DNA of 64,000 bases, taken from assembly GCA_029976025.1 (NCBI GenBank), contig JARKNX010000213.1, forward strand, positions 19,517 to 83,516. Direction: 5' to 3'. Made by a program: the position numbers and the translations under genes. Below, in pieces: positions 26,741 to 34,183 of the stretch. The number at the start of each line of letters is the position of its first letter. The stretch's first letter is position 1. This DNA is from Aggregatilineales bacterium. GTDB taxonomy: Bacteria > Chloroflexota > Anaerolineae > Aggregatilineales > Ch27. A model generated the notes under the pieces. The model had not been told where the DNA came from, did no database searches, and worked only from the letters and a program-made list of their open reading frames with translations.

Positions 26741-28753
26741 TCAGGCCAGGATTTCTATAGGATTTGGCTCGTAATCGCCGGCATCAATCAGGATGCCGTC
26801 AATCTCGGCCATAATCTGCTCGAATGTGAAGTGCGCGCCGGTGATCGCCTGGCTTGGACAGGCGGCTACGCATGTGCCGCAGCCCTTGCACAACGCCCCG
26901 TTGACGCGCGACACTCCCAGCTCCGCGAGATACTCAATGGCGTTATAGGGGCATAGATTGTTGCAGATGCGGCAGCCGGAACAACGACTTTCGTCAATGC
27001 TGGCGCGCACCGGCTCCAACTGAACCTGCTTCTGGGAGATTACGCCCAGCACGCGGGCTGCTGCCGCCGCACCCTGTGCCACGGTATCCGGGATGTCCTT
27101 GGGGCCCTGACAGGCTCCGGCGATATAGATGCCTTCCGTCACCGTTGCTACCGGGTCCAGCTTGGGATGGCGCTCCGTGAAGAATCCCGAGTCGCCGCAG
27201 CCCACCCCGAACATGTGCGAGACATTCTGCGAGTCGCGGCGCGGCTCCAGCCCGGCGGCCAGAATCACCATATCCACCGGGATGCGCCGCTGGCGTCCGA
27301 TCAGCGTGTCTTCGGCCACCACAACCAGCTTGCCCTGTTCCTCCGTGGTGTAGGCTTCGTCAGTGATTTCGGCCACGCGCCCGCGGATGAAATGCACGCC
27401 TTCCGCCAGGATACGGTGGTAGAACTCCTCATACCCTTTGGCGATAGGCCGCATGTCGATGTAGAAGTTGTAGATTTCGGCGTGGGTCTTTTCTTTGGCG
27501 AGGTGGGCGAACTTGAGGGAAGACATGCAGCAGATCGCTGAGCAGTATTCGTTGTAAGCTTTGTCGCGGCTGCCGACGCAGTGAATGATAGCCACCGACT
27601 GGGGCTCTGTCTCGCCATCGCGCAGGGTGATCTTGCCGCCGGTTGGCCCGGCTGCGTTGGTCAGCCGCTCAAATTCCAGGCTGGTGAACACATTCGGCAG
27701 GCGGCCGTATCCGTATTCCGGGATGCGCCGCGCGTCGAACAGGTCGTAGCCGGTCGCCAGGATGATGTTGCCCACATCCAGCGTGATGATTTCATCCTGC
27801 ATCTCGAAGTCGATCGCTCCGGTCGGGCAGAATCGTTCGCAAGCCTTGCACTTTCCGGTGCTGAAGTAGGTGCAGTTCTGGGCATCAACTACCGGATACT
27901 TGGGGACGGCCTGGGGGAAGGGGCGGTAGATCGCTTTGCGATAGCCAAGCCCCGCCTCGAATACCGTATCCACAACCTTGATCGGGCATTTCTCCCAGCA
28001 TGTGCCACAGCCGGTGCAGAGGTCCTCGCGGATCATCCGCGCCTTCTTGCGTACGGTGACGTGGAAGTTCCCCACATACCCTTCGACCTGTTCGACTTCG
28101 GCGTAAGTCAGCAGCGTGATGTTGGGATGGGCGCCGGCATCGAACATCTTCGGGGTCAGGATACAGGCTGCGCAGTCCAGCGTGGGGAAGGTTTTGTCAA
28201 ACTGGGCCATATGGCCGCCGATGCTCGGCTCGCGCTCTACCAGGTACACCGGATACCCGGCATCGGCGATCTCCAGCGCCGCCTGGATGCCGGCGATGCC
28301 TCCGCCAACCACCAGCGTCGCCGGCAGAATGTCAACCCGCATCGGCTCCAGCGCCTGATGTTTCAGCACGCGGTGGACAGCAGCGCTGACAAGGGCCTTG
28401 GCTTTGGAGGTCGCCGCGCTGCGGTTGTTGGGATGCACCCAGGAGGCGTGCTCGCGAATGTTCGCCATCTCGAAGAGGTAAGCATTCAGGCCGGCCCGCT
28501 CGCACGCATTGCGGAATGTCTTTTCGTGCATATGGGGCGAGCAGGATGCCACCACAATATGGGTCAAACCGTATTCGCCGATATCGTTTTCGATCAGCTC
28601 CTGGCCGGTCCCCGCGCACATGAACTGATAGTTGCGGGCCACGACGACGTGGGGCAGGTTGAGCGCCCATTCGGAGAGATGCTCGACATCCACCGCCCCG
28701 GCGATATTGTGTCCGCAGTGACAGACATAGATACCTACACGAGGTTCGCTCAT
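26741..28753 (-). CDS. hdrA: HdrA-type flavin-bifurcating subunit
   Basis: 670 residues from ATG 28753 (GGAGAGAGCAATCC ahead); an upstream extension of 35 residues is unlikely. The N-terminal domain contains CHCGHN (11-16) and CSPHMHEKTF (71-80). The FAD Rossmann motif is VVGGGIAG (148-155), followed by the thioredoxin-reductase-like core. Four ferredoxin-type cysteine groups are seen: CTGCGTCWEKC (246-256), C294 with CKACERFC (302-309), CSGCRICNNLC (591-601) and CKGCGTCVAAC (622-632). In methanogens HdrA splits H2 electrons between ferredoxin and a disulfide. The same bifurcating role is inferred here, with an unknown acceptor replacing CoM-S-S-CoB. Confidence 0.93.
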   Translation of the reverse strand: MSEPRVGIYVCHCGHNIAGAVDVEHLSEWALNLPHVVVARNYQFMCAGTGQELIENDIGEYGLTHIVVASCSPHMHEKTFRNACERAGLNAYLFEMANIREHASWVHPNNRSAATSKAKALVSAAVHRVLKHQALEPMRVDILPATLVVGGGIAGIQAALEIADAGYPVYLVEREPSIGGHMAQFDKTFPTLDCAACILTPKMFDAGAHPNITLLTYAEVEQVEGYVGNFHVTVRKKARMIREDLCTGCGTCWEKCPIKVVDTVFEAGLGYRKAIYRPFPQAVPKYPVVDAQNCTYFSTGKCKACERFCPTGAIDFEMQDEIITLDVGNIILATGYDLFDARRIPEYGYGRLPNVFTSLEFERLTNAAGPTGGKITLRDGETEPQSVAIIHCVGSRDKAYNEYCSAICCMSSLKFAHLAKEKTHAEIYNFYIDMRPIAKGYEEFYHRILAEGVHFIRGRVAEITDEAYTTEEQGKLVVVAEDTLIGRQRRIPVDMVILAAGLEPRRDSQNVSHMFGVGCGDSGFFTERHPKLDPVATVTEGIYIAGACQGPKDIPDTVAQGAAAAARVLGVISQKQVQLEPVRASIDESRCSGCRICNNLCPYNAIEYLAELGVSRVNGALCKGCGTCVAACPSQAITGAHFTFEQIMAEIDGILIDAGDYEPNPIEILA

Positions 28754-28766
28754 GGATTGCTCTCTC

Positions 28767-29720
28767 CTAGTGAGGCATGGCCGGCATGGGCAATGCCTGC
28801 CTGGGCCGCCGTTCGGGCTTGGCGCGCGGGGGCGGGGTGTCGCGAATCTTCTCGACAAGCGGCGTGATGCTGACGAACTCCTGCCCGAAGCCCAGCTCTT
28901 CCGGGGATAGCCCCAGCGCCAGCCCGATTAACTGGGTGAAGAACAGCACGGGCATGGTGTAGCTGGTCTCGAACATCCGGTTGGCTGGATCCTGATACAC
29001 ATCCAGGTTGAGCTGGCACATGGGACAGATTGTCACCATGCCGTCGGCCTCATTCACGGAGGCGTTCCTGACCAGCCGATGAATCATCTCCAGGGCGGTG
29101 GTTTCGCTGATCTGGGTCATGTGGCCGCCGCAGCAGGCCGTCTTCATGGAAAAGTGCACCGCTTCAGCCCCCAGTGCCTCGATCATCCGGTCCATCAGCA
29201 TGGGCTGTTCGACATCATCCAGAGCATTATCCGGCCGGACGATCAGGCAGCCGTAGTAGGCGGCCAGCTTGAGGCCGTAGAGCGGCCTCCGCACCAGTTT
29301 GCTCAGCGTCTCGAAGCCAATATCGTTGATGATGACTTCTACCAGATGCCGGACGCGCACGCTGCCCGGGTCGTAGTGCAGGTCACCCGCCTTAAGAGCC
29401 AGGTTGATATTGTGCTCAAGATGGGGATGCTGCCGCATATGAGCGTCAGTCTTGTGCAGGTTCAGGAAGCAGGCGCTGCATGGGACGACGAGTTCCCTGG
29501 CGCCCGCCTGTTCGGCCAGGGCCAGGTTGCGCGCTACCAGCGCGTAGGCTGGCAGCCGATTGATAGAAAAATACTCGGTTGCTCCACAACAGTTCCAGTC
29601 ATCCAGTTCGGCCAGCTCGATGCCCAGCACCCTGGCGACGGCCCGGTTGGAGACTTCGTAAGCGTGCGATCGATGCTGCAACGAACACCCCGGATAGTAG
29701 GTATATGATGGAGCATTCAC
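28767..29720 (-). CDS. hdrB: HdrB-type subunit with two CCG domains
   Basis: 317 residues, GTG start overlapping the hdrC stop by 4 bp (GTGA). Two complete CCG motifs are present: C12...CC44-45...C81xxC84 and C158...CC196-197...C232xxC235, the spacing that holds the two non-cubane [4Fe-4S] clusters where disulfides are reduced in methanogen HdrB. The C-terminus is Pro/Arg-rich (about residues 296-317), which is unusual. With HdrC it would form the acceptor-reducing end of the complex. The keeping of all ten cysteines argues for real redox catalysis rather than a decayed copy. Confidence 0.92.
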   Translation of the reverse strand: MNAPSYTYYPGCSLQHRSHAYEVSNRAVARVLGIELAELDDWNCCGATEYFSINRLPAYALVARNLALAEQAGARELVVPCSACFLNLHKTDAHMRQHPHLEHNINLALKAGDLHYDPGSVRVRHLVEVIINDIGFETLSKLVRRPLYGLKLAAYYGCLIVRPDNALDDVEQPMLMDRMIEALGAEAVHFSMKTACCGGHMTQISETTALEMIHRLVRNASVNEADGMVTICPMCQLNLDVYQDPANRMFETSYTMPVLFFTQLIGLALGLSPEELGFGQEFVSITPLVEKIRDTPPPRAKPERRPRQALPMPAMPH

Positions 29721-30313
29721 CCTACGGCCTCCTTTTCGGCGATCGCCTTCGCTTTTTCGAGAATAGCCCGTAGCTGCTCGATGTTCCGGATACTCCTGGG
29801 GCGAAAGGTGAGCCGGTTGTGGCGAAGCATATTCCAGCCCAGCGTGCCCATCTTGACCACCTGTGTCGGGTGGTGAAACAGGTGGTAACGAGTCGCCAGC
29901 CCCAGCTCAAAGCTGCGGCCGCGCTGTTCCACGAATCCGATGAAGGATTCAGACCAGTCGGCGGTGGCGCGGTGCTCAAACCGCCTGGAGCTAATCGCCA
30001 TCTGCTTGAAGGTGTACATCAAATCGGTGATCGGAATTTGTTGCGGGCAGCGCACTGTGCAGGCGTAGCAGGAGACACAGTACCACGGGGTGTTACTCGC
30101 CAGAACTTCATCTTCAAGACCTGCCATCGTCATCGCAAACAGTTCGCGCGGGGTGTGATCCATGTCGGCTGCTGAGGGGCACGAACCGCCGCAGGTGCCG
30201 CATTGCAGGCACTGGCTGAGCAGCTCTCCCTGTGGTGTCGCCGCCACAACACGGTCGAAGAAAGTGGGGGGGCGCGTTGTGTTCAAGAGAGGAAGACCTC
30301 CTTCTTGCGCCAT
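29717..30313 (-). CDS. hdrC: HdrC-type ferredoxin subunit
   Basis: 198 residues. Two classical [4Fe-4S] motifs are present: CLQCGTCGGSC (Cys35, 38, 41, then Cys45) and CVSCYACTVRC (Cys79, 82, 85, 89). The rest is helical, with FVEQRGRSFELGLATRYH and a Lys/Glu-rich end. It carries electrons from HdrA to HdrB. It is the first gene of the seven-gene hdrCBA-mvhDGA-protease operon. Upstream lie a candidate promoter and a TGGTTCA-TT-TGAACCA dyad that could regulate it. Confidence 0.92.
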   Translation of the reverse strand: MAQEGGLPLLNTTRPPTFFDRVVAATPQGELLSQCLQCGTCGGSCPSAADMDHTPRELFAMTMAGLEDEVLASNTPWYCVSCYACTVRCPQQIPITDLMYTFKQMAISSRRFEHRATADWSESFIGFVEQRGRSFELGLATRYHLFHHPTQVVKMGTLGWNMLRHNRLTFRPRSIRNIEQLRAILEKAKAIAEKEAVG

Positions 30314-30353
30314 CAGGGGGCTTCATGCGGTGAGGGTGAGAAATCGGTTGCTA

Positions 30354-30369
30354 TGGTTCATTTGAACCA
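30354..30369. promoter_or_regulatory. Dyad operator candidate upstream of hdrC
   Basis: TGGTTCA and TGAACCA, 7-bp inverted arms with a 2-bp centre, lie 41-56 bp before the hdrC start. The sequence is symmetrical enough for a dimeric regulator. The nearby response regulator gene (30542) is one possible source. Confidence 0.45.
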
Positions 30370-30445
30370 AAGCGGACGAAACTCCACTGAAGCGTATCGT
30401 CGGGCGAGATGATGATTGTGAAGTAAAGAACAAACAGTCAATTGC

Positions 30446-30475
30446 ATTGTAGCAGGCGGGGGAGAACGCAGTCTA
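30446..30475 (-). promoter_or_regulatory. Candidate promoter for the hdr-mvh operon
   Basis: On the minus strand: -35-like TAGACT (complement of 30470-30475), 18-bp spacer, -10 TACAAT (complement of 30446-30451). The predicted start near 30439 gives a leader of about 125 nt containing the 30354-30369 dyad. A second -35-like TTGACT lies just downstream (complement of 30438-30443) but has no good -10. A GCAGT-N4-ACTGC dyad (30468-30481) overlaps the -35 box. Confidence 0.4.
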
Positions 30476-30541
30476 TACTGCACTCGTACCCCTTTGCCGG
30501 GGCTAATAGGAGGGCTGTACCAGTATAATTGAACTATAGCC

Positions 30542-31228
30542 TCAGGAATCGCCGATGCTTTCCAGGTCGGCCAGCCCGTGGATGACGCTGTATACGGCGG
30601 CCTGCAGCCGGTTGTTCAGGTGCAGCTTCTGGTAAATATTGCAGAGATGGTTGCGGACTGTGTGCTCTGAGATCTGGAGCGCCTCGCCGATCTGCCTGTT
30701 GGTCAGCCCGCGGGCCACCCGCCCCAGAATCTCCCACTCACGCGGGGTGAGCATCGGGTCCGGGGTGCCGCACAACTGCAACAGATACCTGCTGGTGCTC
30801 AGCCGATCCATCAGGATGCGCACTGTCCTGGGGGAAATAGCCGCTTCCCCATGGTTCAGGCTGCGCAGCCGTCCGAACAGCTCGTCGGGCGTGATGTTCT
30901 TTTGCAGATACCCTGCGGCCCCGGCGATCACACATTCCAGCAGCAAATCAGAGCGGACCTCCGTCGTCAGGAAGACGAGCGCCACCGAGGGGAAACGCTG
31001 GTGGAGCAGACCGACCAGGGCGACGCCGTCGCATCCGTCCAGCTCTGTTTCAATGAGGATTACATCGGGCCGCAGCGTGACAACCAGCTCAGAGACCTCC
31101 GCATAATTGCCGGTCTGGCCCACCACACAAAAATCTTGCTGGGAGTCCAGCAGCCTGGCAATACCACAGCGGAACAGGATATTCGGGTCTACAAGAAGGA
31201 TTCTCATGACATTCGCCGGATCATTCAT
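30542..31228 (-). CDS. NarL/LuxR-type response regulator with altered phospho-acceptor
   Basis: 228 residues. A receiver domain (about 8-125) and a LuxR-type helix-turn-helix (about 155-220: LTPREWEILGRVARGLTNRQIGEALQISEHTVRNHL, in short the usual GerE pattern). In the receiver the phosphorylated Asp is replaced by Glu60 (VILIETELDG) and the usual acidic pair near the N-terminus is Asp14-Pro15. Thr88 and Lys110 are kept. A Glu at this place can mimic phosphorylation, so the protein may be constitutively active or respond by another route. It is divergent from the histidine kinase at 31756 and lies upstream of the hydrogenase operon on the same strand; both are plausible partners or targets. 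Confidence 0.88.
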   Translation of the reverse strand: MNDPANVMRILLVDPNILFRCGIARLLDSQQDFCVVGQTGNYAEVSELVVTLRPDVILIETELDGCDGVALVGLLHQRFPSVALVFLTTEVRSDLLLECVIAGAAGYLQKNITPDELFGRLRSLNHGEAAISPRTVRILMDRLSTSRYLLQLCGTPDPMLTPREWEILGRVARGLTNRQIGEALQISEHTVRNHLCNIYQKLHLNNRLQAAVYSVIHGLADLESIGDS

Positions 31229-31755
31229 AACTGCACTCCGAATTTCTCTTATTTGTGTTTATAAAATACGGTTCGGATGTACTAGTACAGAGTGCGGGCG
31301 GCGGGAAAATTTGCTATAGCAGGGAGGCGTATTGGCAACAACGTCCCCGGCTTACTCTCGTTGATACCGGTTCAGATGGGCGGAAGACGGGAGGCTGAGA
31401 GCGGAGCAAACAGCGCAGCTAGATCGTGGGCGGCGGACACAGCGCCCATACAGCGTCTTACAGCCTGTGCGGCGTATGGACGGCGCCGGGCCTGTTGAAG
31501 AATTCCCCTGACGTCTGGTGCACATCCTGCATGCACCCCCGGTCAACAGACTAACAGTGCGCGGAAGCTGCGCTACCGGGCGTAGTCGATCTTCTGGGAT
31601 GCTCACCCCGCCGGAGGCCCTGATATTCTGCCCGGTGGAGCGAGGATTAGGTGCTATACTCAAAGTATACAACAGCAATTGCACCGCGGATCATCATCTC
31701 GCCCTGTCATTCCACTGCCTTGCTGCCTTCGCCCGCCCGGTCAAGGACACTGGAT
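31229..31755. other. 527-bp divergent control region between regulator and kinase genes
   Basis: No gene is seen. A perfect 12-bp palindrome, TGTACTAGTACA, lies at 31278-31289, 50 bp before the regulator start. The region just beside it is A+T-rich (31247-31268) and probably holds the regulator promoter. The regulator has a good ribosome binding site (CGGAGTGCAGTT). A GTG at 31651 could extend the kinase by 35 residues, but that start lacks a clear ribosome binding site. Confidence 0.45.
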
Positions 31756-33567
31756 ATGAAGCATCTGGCGTATCCTGGCGCGATCTCCGATGATGAGCTA
31801 AAAGCCAACTTCCGACTGTTAATTGGCTTGCGGTGGCTGACTGCTGCCGGGGCCGCGATTGTGGCCGCCCAGTTGTTTGTCAGCCATTTCGGCGCTGCCG
31901 TGCAACCCCTGACACTGGCTGTAATTAGCGCCCTGTACTTCCTCCTCAACGGCACGCTCTGGTTTCTCCTCTATCGCACCGCGTTCTTGCTCAGGCCGTT
32001 CGTCTATCTGCAAGTCCTGGCCGACCTGCTGGCGATGGGCGTTTCATACTATGTGACCGGCAGTATAGAAAGCCCCTACCTGATCTACTATGTAGTGCAT
32101 CTGTTTGGCACCGCGCTGATCCTGTCGCGCCGGGCTGCGCTCGGGCTGGCCGCGCTCGCAGCCGGGATTCTGGCTTCTATTGCCCTGCTGGAATATCAGG
32201 GCCAGCTCCGCCATATGGGGCTGTGGGGGGAGCTTGGCCTGTATCGCGATGCCCGCTATATTGTCACAGTGCTGCTCACGTTCAGCGTGACAACTCTGAC
32301 GCTGTTTGTGGTAGGTATTGCCGTGGCGACGACTCTGCGCCGCCAGCGTCAGGAAGCTGTCGCCCTGTACCAGGCAGCTCAGCTCATCACCTCCACTCTG
32401 GATAGCGAAGAAGTCCTGCAGCGCCTTCTGGAAAGTTGCACCAGGGCGCTGAATGCCACCGCCGGCGTGGTGCGCCTGCTCTCCCCGGATGGCAATACTC
32501 TGCGCTTTGCGGCGGGTTACGGGTTGAGTGATAGCTATATCCATAAAGGGAATGTCAACCTGGCGGACAGCCTGATCGATCGACAGGCGGCCAGAGGCAT
32601 CCCGCAGATTATCGACGATGTCCGGCATGAGCAGCGCCTGATGTATAAGAACTCAATGCTGCAGGAAGGCATCCTGTCGGGCCTGGTGATGGCGATTCCC
32701 GGCACGGATGGGGATGTCCTGGGCGTCTTGCGCGTCTATAGCACAGCGCCGGGGCGCTTCTCCCGCCGCGATATCCCCTTCTTGACTGTCATGACCGCCC
32801 AGACGGGAATCGCCCTGTGCAATGCCATCCAGTTCCAGATGCTGACGGAAAAGGATAAGGCCGAAGCGCGGTTCCTGCGCACGGTCACCCACGAATTGCG
32901 CGCGCCGATAGCCGGCGCCCAGAGCCTGGCTACCTGCCTCAGCCGGGGTTATGTGGGAGAGCTGACGAAGCAGCAGTCCGAATTGCTGAGCCGGCTGGAG
33001 CGGCGGCTGGGGCTGCTGCAGGACCTGATCACTGATCTGCTCGATCTGGCGCGGGGCAAAGAGCAGCATGCCGCGCCCCGGCCTGTCGAGCTGCTGGATT
33101 TTACGCTGTATCTGAAGAATGCCTGTGACGCACTCCGCGATCAGGCTGTGGATAAATCGATCACGCTGGAAACAAACGCCGATTTGCTGCCGGCCCTCTG
33201 GATCAGGGCCGATCAGGAAGGGCTGAGGCGTATCCTGATCAACCTGGTTGGGAACGCCATCAAGTACACGCCGGAACACGGATATGTCTCAGCCACGCTG
33301 GGCTGGGACGAAACCTGGGTTGATCTGACGGTCAGCGATACCGGCATCGGGATTGCGGAGGAGGACCTCCCGCACCTGTTCGAAGAATTCTTCCGCGCTC
33401 AGAATGCGCGCACTATAGAGGCGCATGGCACCGGATTGGGCCTGTCCATAGCCAGACATCTCATAGAGAGCTTTGATGGCAAAGTTGAGGTCCGCAGCGC
33501 CGTCGGGGAGGGTACAACTTTCACCGTTCATCTGCCTCTCCTGAGCGTGGATACAATGCCCGGCTGA
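31756..33567 (+). CDS. Membrane sensor histidine kinase with GAF domain
   Basis: 603 residues from ATG 31756 (AAGGA eight bases ahead). About six membrane helices cover residues 24-192. A GAF domain follows (about 205-358), then HisKA with the phospho-accepting His379 in FLRTVTHELRAPIAG. The ATPase domain has the N box NLVGNAIKYTPEHG (Asn500), the G1 box DTGIGIAEEDLPHLFEEFF and the G2 box GTGLGLSIARHLIESFDGK. All catalytic motifs are intact. The membrane part has no large external loop, so it may sense something within the membrane or through the GAF domain. The divergent response regulator is the nearest partner, yet its receiver has Glu in place of Asp; the true target may be elsewhere. Confidence 0.92.
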   Translation: MKHLAYPGAISDDELKANFRLLIGLRWLTAAGAAIVAAQLFVSHFGAAVQPLTLAVISALYFLLNGTLWFLLYRTAFLLRPFVYLQVLADLLAMGVSYYVTGSIESPYLIYYVVHLFGTALILSRRAALGLAALAAGILASIALLEYQGQLRHMGLWGELGLYRDARYIVTVLLTFSVTTLTLFVVGIAVATTLRRQRQEAVALYQAAQLITSTLDSEEVLQRLLESCTRALNATAGVVRLLSPDGNTLRFAAGYGLSDSYIHKGNVNLADSLIDRQAARGIPQIIDDVRHEQRLMYKNSMLQEGILSGLVMAIPGTDGDVLGVLRVYSTAPGRFSRRDIPFLTVMTAQTGIALCNAIQFQMLTEKDKAEARFLRTVTHELRAPIAGAQSLATCLSRGYVGELTKQQSELLSRLERRLGLLQDLITDLLDLARGKEQHAAPRPVELLDFTLYLKNACDALRDQAVDKSITLETNADLLPALWIRADQEGLRRILINLVGNAIKYTPEHGYVSATLGWDETWVDLTVSDTGIGIAEEDLPHLFEEFFRAQNARTIEAHGTGLGLSIARHLIESFDGKVEVRSAVGEGTTFTVHLPLLSVDTMPG

Positions 33568-33602
33568 TATCCCGGATATCTGTAAACCGCTGGCGGGGCA
33601 AG

Positions 33603-33700
33603 GCGTCCTGAAAGAGGGACGCACCTCCGTTGTTGTGCCGGGCGGTGTGTCGCCCGGCGGTATGATCCTGGCCCGGTCGGGGGGAGGGGCAGGCCCGACC
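33603..33700 (+). terminator. Cluster of three hairpins after the kinase gene
   Basis: GCGTCC/GGACGC (33603-33608 and 33617-33622), an 8-bp perfect GCCGGGCG/CGCCCGGC stem with 6-nt loop (33637-33644 and 33651-33658), and GGTCGGG/CCCGACC (33675-33681 and 33694-33700). None has a strong T run directly after it, so at least one may work with Rho or as an mRNA-end stabiliser. They separate the kinase gene from the promoter at 33757. Confidence 0.5.
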
Positions 33701-33756
33701 GACCGCCAGTCCCCCTCAGGTTTTACATCATTTTCGATTTTTTAAGATTCGGGGTC

Positions 33757-33785
33757 TTGACATTGAAATAATACTGTCGTATTGT
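33757..33785 (+). promoter_or_regulatory. Strong sigma70-type promoter for the TPR-ATPase gene
   Basis: Consensus -35 TTGACA (33757-33762), 17-bp spacer, -10 TATTGT (33780-33785). Transcription would start near 33792, leaving a leader of about 390 nt before the ATG at 34184. Confidence 0.65.
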
Positions 33786-33791
33786 AAAGGG

Positions 33792-34183
33792 ACACTTACT
33801 GCTAGCGGCTGTCGGAAAACCTGTTTCAGGCCCCGCAGCCTCTCCACACTCAATACCGCTTCAAGAGGCACCGGGCTTCCTATCAGTGCCGGTGTACCGC
33901 GTCACAGATTTCGTATTTCGTTCTATTCGGAAGCATTCCTAAACGTAATCGGAGCCTTCACCTTCGAGCCGTCTTACCTATCGACTTCGTGAAAGATAGG
34001 CATGCCGCTGCACCAGATAGTGACGGCCGTCTTCACGCCGATAGTTCCCAGACTGGCGCCGGGAGAGGCCCGGTAGATAAGGAGGGAAATCAGGCATTCT
34101 CACAATATTGTGGCCCGGATATCGTCGTCGCACGTATCAGTTGAAACAGTTGTTTTTAACGTAACCAGGAGAAACAAAAAGCT
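33792..34183 (+). other. Long, apparently structured 5' leader, no gene
   Basis: About 390 nt without a convincing reading frame. Hairpin candidates are CACCGG/CCGGTG (33869-33874 and 33889-33894), CCTATC/GATAGG with an inner TTC/GAA pair (33977-33982 and 33995-34000), CCGGG/CCCGG (34059-34063 and 34069-34073), and a perfect 12-bp palindrome CACAATATTGTG (34101-34112). A Shine-Dalgarno-like AAGGAGGGAAAT at about 34079-34090 has no start codon at the right distance. I do not recognise a known riboswitch. Confidence 0.4.

Noticed and set aside
23170..30313. Assignment of the window to a methanogenic archaeon because of HdrABC-MvhADG
   Set aside because: Ribosome binding sites, sigma70-type promoters, signal peptides, a two-component system and an L,D-transpeptidase are bacterial; no methanogenesis gene is present.
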